NCBI GenBank assembly: GCA_965207945.1
Contig: OZ242303.1
Coordinates: 310,001 to 374,000, forward strand
Length of the DNA stretch: 64,000 nucleotides
From: JAAOII01 sp965207945
Lineage (GTDB): Bacteria > Pseudomonadota > Gammaproteobacteria > CBDBNL01 > JAAOII01
Direction: 5' to 3'
Part shown: piece by piece, positions 61,302 to 64,000 of the stretch
How the letters are laid out: the number at the start of each line of letters is the position of its first letter
Position numbering within the stretch: the first letter of the stretch is position 1
Translations under genes and position numbers: made by a program
Notes under the pieces: generated by a model
Databases searched by the model: none
Told to the model about the DNA's origin: nothing
Seen by the model: only the letters and a program-made list of their open reading frames with translations

Positions 61302-62278
61302 TTTATTCATCCCCATCCCCATCCCCATCCCCAACCCCAGCACTTTCCAAGGCAGATTCTCATGTTACTTCTCATGCTACTTCCCACATTACTCCTCATG
61401 CTACTTCCCCAGAGACCTCTATAATGAATAACACACACTTCCAGATGGGTAAATATCAATTGCCACTGAGTTCACCGCATATAATGGGCATCCTTAATAT
61501 CACGGAAGATTCATTTTACGATGGAGGGCGTTGGCTTGATAAACATGCGGCGCTCAGTCATGCAGAACAGATGGCGGAAGAAGGAGCTTGCATTATAGAC
61601 ATAGGAGGTGAATCCACTCGTCCAGGGGCAAAGCAAGTGGACTCGGAAGAAGAAATATCACGAACCCTTGAAATAATAGCAACTCTTAGCCAACGATTAG
61701 ATATTCCTATTTCGGTGGATACTAGTAATCCTAAATTAATTCAGCTGGCAGCCAGTGCTGGTTGCTCATTGATTAATGACGTGCGGGCTTTGACTAATCC
61801 AGATGCTATGTCAGCCGTGTCTGCAGTGTCAGCAGCGCAATCAGGTGGCTTGCCAGTATGCCTGATGCATATCCAAGGGACGCCCAGCACTATGCAGCAT
61901 AATCCAACTTACGAAAATGTGGTGGAGGAGGTAAAAGATTATCTAAAACAAAGAAAGCAACAGGCAATTGCTAATGGCATTGCCGCAACTCAAATTATCC
62001 TTGACCCTGGTTTTGGTTTTGGCAAGAATTTTGAGCATAATCGCTTGCTTATGAGTAATCTTGATTCTTTTAAAGATTTGGATTGTCCTTTGCTGGTGGG
62101 GTTATCACGCAAGGAATTTTTAGGTAAAATAACAGGCAAGGAACCAGAGCAAAGGTTGTGGGCTACTATAGCTTCTACGGCTTTGTTGGTTGAGCGGGGA
62201 GCATGGATAGTGAGAGTCCATGATGTAGCGGCAAATGTGGATGCTATGAAGCTTGCCGTAGCAATGATAGAGAATTAA
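61298..62278 (+). CDS. folP: Dihydropteroate synthase with a repeat-coded N-terminal extension
   Basis: Joins pABA to the pterin in folate synthesis. The domain starts near residue 57 (IMGILNITEDSFYDGG); DIGGESTRPGAK, SLINDVRAL and LDPGFGFGKNFEHN follow. Before it, about 40 residues are S-P and S-H-x-T repeats, from ccccat (6-bp) and about 15-bp tandem units. The start may be GTG 61298, overlapping aroB, or ATG 61424, which skips the repeats. A second repeat insertion (SAVSAVSAA) lies near 61813. glmM follows, as in many gammaproteobacteria. Confidence 0.93.
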   Translation: MIYSSPSPSPSPTPALSKADSHVTSHATSHITPHATSPETSIMNNTHFQMGKYQLPLSSPHIMGILNITEDSFYDGGRWLDKHAALSHAEQMAEEGACIIDIGGESTRPGAKQVDSEEEISRTLEIIATLSQRLDIPISVDTSNPKLIQLAASAGCSLINDVRALTNPDAMSAVSAVSAAQSGGLPVCLMHIQGTPSTMQHNPTYENVVEEVKDYLKQRKQQAIANGIAATQIILDPGFGFGKNFEHNRLLMSNLDSFKDLDCPLLVGLSRKEFLGKITGKEPEQRLWATIASTALLVERGAWIVRVHDVAANVDAMKLAVAMIEN

Positions 62279-62303
62279 AGCAAAGAACTATATAGGTATA
62301 AAC

Positions 62304-63644
62304 ATGAAATATTTTGGCACTGATGGAATAAGAGGAAGGGTTGGCGAGAACGCTATAACGCCGCAATTTTTTACCCAAATCGGTTGGGCGTTAGGACAGG
62401 TTTTTAGAAATAAAGGTTCACATGCTCGCGTCCTGATTGGTAAGGATACTCGCATATCTGGTTATATGTTTGAGTCAGCATTACAAGCAGGATTGGCTTC
62501 AGCAGGAGCGGATACAATGTTAGTAGGTCCTATGCCCACCCCGGCTATTGCTTATTTAACCCGAACCTTTAATGCAGATGTAGGAGTGGTTATCAGTGCT
62601 TCACATAATAACTACTTAGATAATGGAGTGAAGTTTTTTTCTAATCAGGGAACCAAACTTGACGATGATCTTGAGCATAAACTTGAAGAGCAGTTAGACA
62701 AAAGTATGGTGTTGGTGGGTGCTTTAGATTTGGGTAGAGCAGCGCGTGTGGTGGATGCGAAAGGCCGTTATATTGAGTTTTGTAAAAGCACCTTGCCGCG
62801 TAATATTGATATAAAGGATATGAAATTGCTTGTAGATTGCGCTAATGGAGCAACCTACAATGTAGCTGGCAAAGTGTTTTCTGAGTTGGGAGCCGATGTA
62901 ACAATTATTAATAATGAGCCCGATGGTATAAATATTAATGAGGAATGTGGCAGTACCTTTCCTGATTGCATAAGGAAAGAGGCAGTTAAATATAAAGCCG
63001 AGATAGGTATTGCCTTTGATGGTGATGGCGACCGACTAGTAATGTGCGACCACCAAGGCGAAATAATTGACGGTGATATCTTGCTATATATTCTCGCTAA
63101 ATATATGAAAGATATCGGCACCTTACAGAGTAATATCGTGGTGGGAACTGTTGCCACCAATTATGGACTTGAAAGGTCACTGCAGAAACTTGGTGTGGAA
63201 TTACAAAGAGTAAAAGTTGGCGATCGCCACATTATAGAAGCGTTAGTAGATAAAGGGCAGGGCAATTTAGGGGGAGAATCATCGGGGCACATGGTATGCA
63301 CCCGCTATACCACCACTGGAGATGGGATAATAATTGCGTTGCAGGTTTTGGCGGCGTTGCGTCACTTTAAGTCGGACTTTGCAACCCTTGCTAAAGAAGC
63401 AGCGTTGGTTCCTGCAGATGTAGAAAATTTCCCCTGCAAAAACCCCAGGGTGCTCATAGAGAAAAAAGAAATGCAACAGGCGATTAGTCACGCCGAACAA
63501 CAGATTAATTCACAAGGCAGATTATTAGTTCGCCCTTCAGGAACCGAACCCCTGCTACGTATAAATGTGGAATCAGAAGACGAGTCATTACGCAAAAAAA
63601 CCATAGCCGATATAACAGAAGTGGCGCGTCGACTAAATGCTTGA
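62304..63644 (+). CDS. glmM: Phosphoglucosamine mutase
   Basis: Makes glucosamine 1-phosphate for peptidoglycan and lipopolysaccharide. FGTDGIRGRVGENAIT, the phosphoserine Ser100 in GVVISASHNNY, the metal loop FDGDGDRLVMCD and the phosphate-binding RPSGTEPLLRINVE are present. The 446 residues are typical. It pairs with folP, as in E. coli. Confidence 0.98.
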   Translation: MKYFGTDGIRGRVGENAITPQFFTQIGWALGQVFRNKGSHARVLIGKDTRISGYMFESALQAGLASAGADTMLVGPMPTPAIAYLTRTFNADVGVVISASHNNYLDNGVKFFSNQGTKLDDDLEHKLEEQLDKSMVLVGALDLGRAARVVDAKGRYIEFCKSTLPRNIDIKDMKLLVDCANGATYNVAGKVFSELGADVTIINNEPDGININEECGSTFPDCIRKEAVKYKAEIGIAFDGDGDRLVMCDHQGEIIDGDILLYILAKYMKDIGTLQSNIVVGTVATNYGLERSLQKLGVELQRVKVGDRHIIEALVDKGQGNLGGESSGHMVCTRYTTTGDGIIIALQVLAALRHFKSDFATLAKEAALVPADVENFPCKNPRVLIEKKEMQQAISHAEQQINSQGRLLVRPSGTEPLLRINVESEDESLRKKTIADITEVARRLNA

Positions 63645-64000
63645 TAAACGAGTTGAAGATATACTTTCTAAGGGTTCTTTCCACCAGATTGGCAAAATAA
63701 TCAATGAGGAAATAAAGCCAGTAGATGTAGCGCGGCTTATTGAATCTTCTCCGCCGCAAGAACGACAGGTCCTTTTGGGGCTTATCGCAGAAGAGAGCCG
63801 AGGACAGGTGCTGCAACATCTGGATGAAGACATAAGAGCCGACTTTCTTAATGAACTGAAGGCAGAAGAAATAGCTCATAGTATTGAGGAGCTAAGCGAT
63901 GATGATGTAGCCGATATGCTGCAACAGCTGCCAGAACTTGTTATAGACCAAGTTCTCAATAGCATGGAGGTTGATGATAGGAAAAGAGTCAAACGGCTGT
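63637..64000 (+). CDS. mgtE: Magnesium transporter MgtE, N-terminal part
   Basis: Runs off the right end of the window. The visible 121 codons (MLDKRVEDILSKG, LIESSPPQERQVLLGLI, ELSDDDVADMLQQLP) are the superhelical MgtE N domain that senses cytosolic magnesium. ATG 63637 overlaps the glmM stop by 8 bp. CBS and membrane domains would follow outside the window. Confidence 0.85.
   Translation, partial: MLDKRVEDILSKGSFHQIGKIINEEIKPVDVARLIESSPPQERQVLLGLIAEESRGQVLQHLDEDIRADFLNELKAEEIAHSIEELSDDDVADMLQQLPELVIDQVLNSMEVDDRKRVKRL

Overview
The window is a chromosomal segment of a moderately AT-rich gammaproteobacterium, judged by eye from gene content. Evidence is secG followed by tRNA-Leu(GAG), the rnf/rsx genes with nth, thrS-infC-rpmI-rplT-pheST, rpsO-pnp, an Escherichia-type gshA, ubiE/ubiB/lolB, and an aa3-type cytochrome oxidase cluster. 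It should be an aerobic Gram-negative with ubiquinone, lipoproteins and a Rnf complex. A host-associated life is only an inference, from the Fic protein and the many modular surface proteins. No transposase, integrase, rRNA gene or CRISPR array was seen.

Layout. 1-6.3 kb: end of rnfG, tpiA, secG, tRNA-Leu, an FAD oxidoreductase, rnfE, nth, mnmG. The rnf genes are split by the tpiA-secG-tRNA block. 6.3-11.2 kb: accessory stretch with a small outer-membrane protein, a class II Fic protein behind a duplicated operator-like repeat, an HD phosphohydrolase paired with a YwgA-like protein, and a GLUG-repeat remnant. 11.4-14.3 kb: tusA, msrA, kdsD, dinB. 14.3-15.5 kb: two related membrane proteins on the minus strand. 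15.9-23.2 kb: surface island with two PPC-domain lipoproteins, a GLUG protein, a 1187-residue FN3/TSP3/GLUG lipoprotein and two beta-barrels. 23.4-32.9 kb: tRNA-Val, thrS to pheT, tRNA-Pro, a DUF547 protein, greA, thyA. 33.4-39.9 kb: a porin and five related beta-barrels, interrupted by a YD-repeat-like protein. 39.9-51.2 kb: tsaE, lepB, rpsO, pnp, purH, gshA, then the minus-strand perM-ubiE-ubiB-lolB operon. 51.5-59.7 kb: coxB, coxA, ctaG, coxC, surf1, ctaA, ctaB and two small genes. 59.8-64 kb: two tRNA-Ser, aroB, folP, glmM and the start of mgtE.

Three patterns run through the window. First, short in-frame tandem repeats of 9-18 bp are inserted in loops and tails of conserved enzymes (mnmG, pheT, infC, ubiE, folP, tusA, ctaA and others), and similar repeats sit at gene junctions, often across a stop codon. 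Second, a GC-rich, partly palindromic repeat lies at about nine sites, mostly just after genes. Third, the beta-barrel genes at 35-40 kb grew by recent segmental duplication that carried a terminator, a hairpin leader and a piece of the 3' end of tsaE. The best candidate for something undescribed is the combination of slippage-type repeats and a duplicating beta-barrel cassette that remodels surface proteins. No known complete defence system was recognised.
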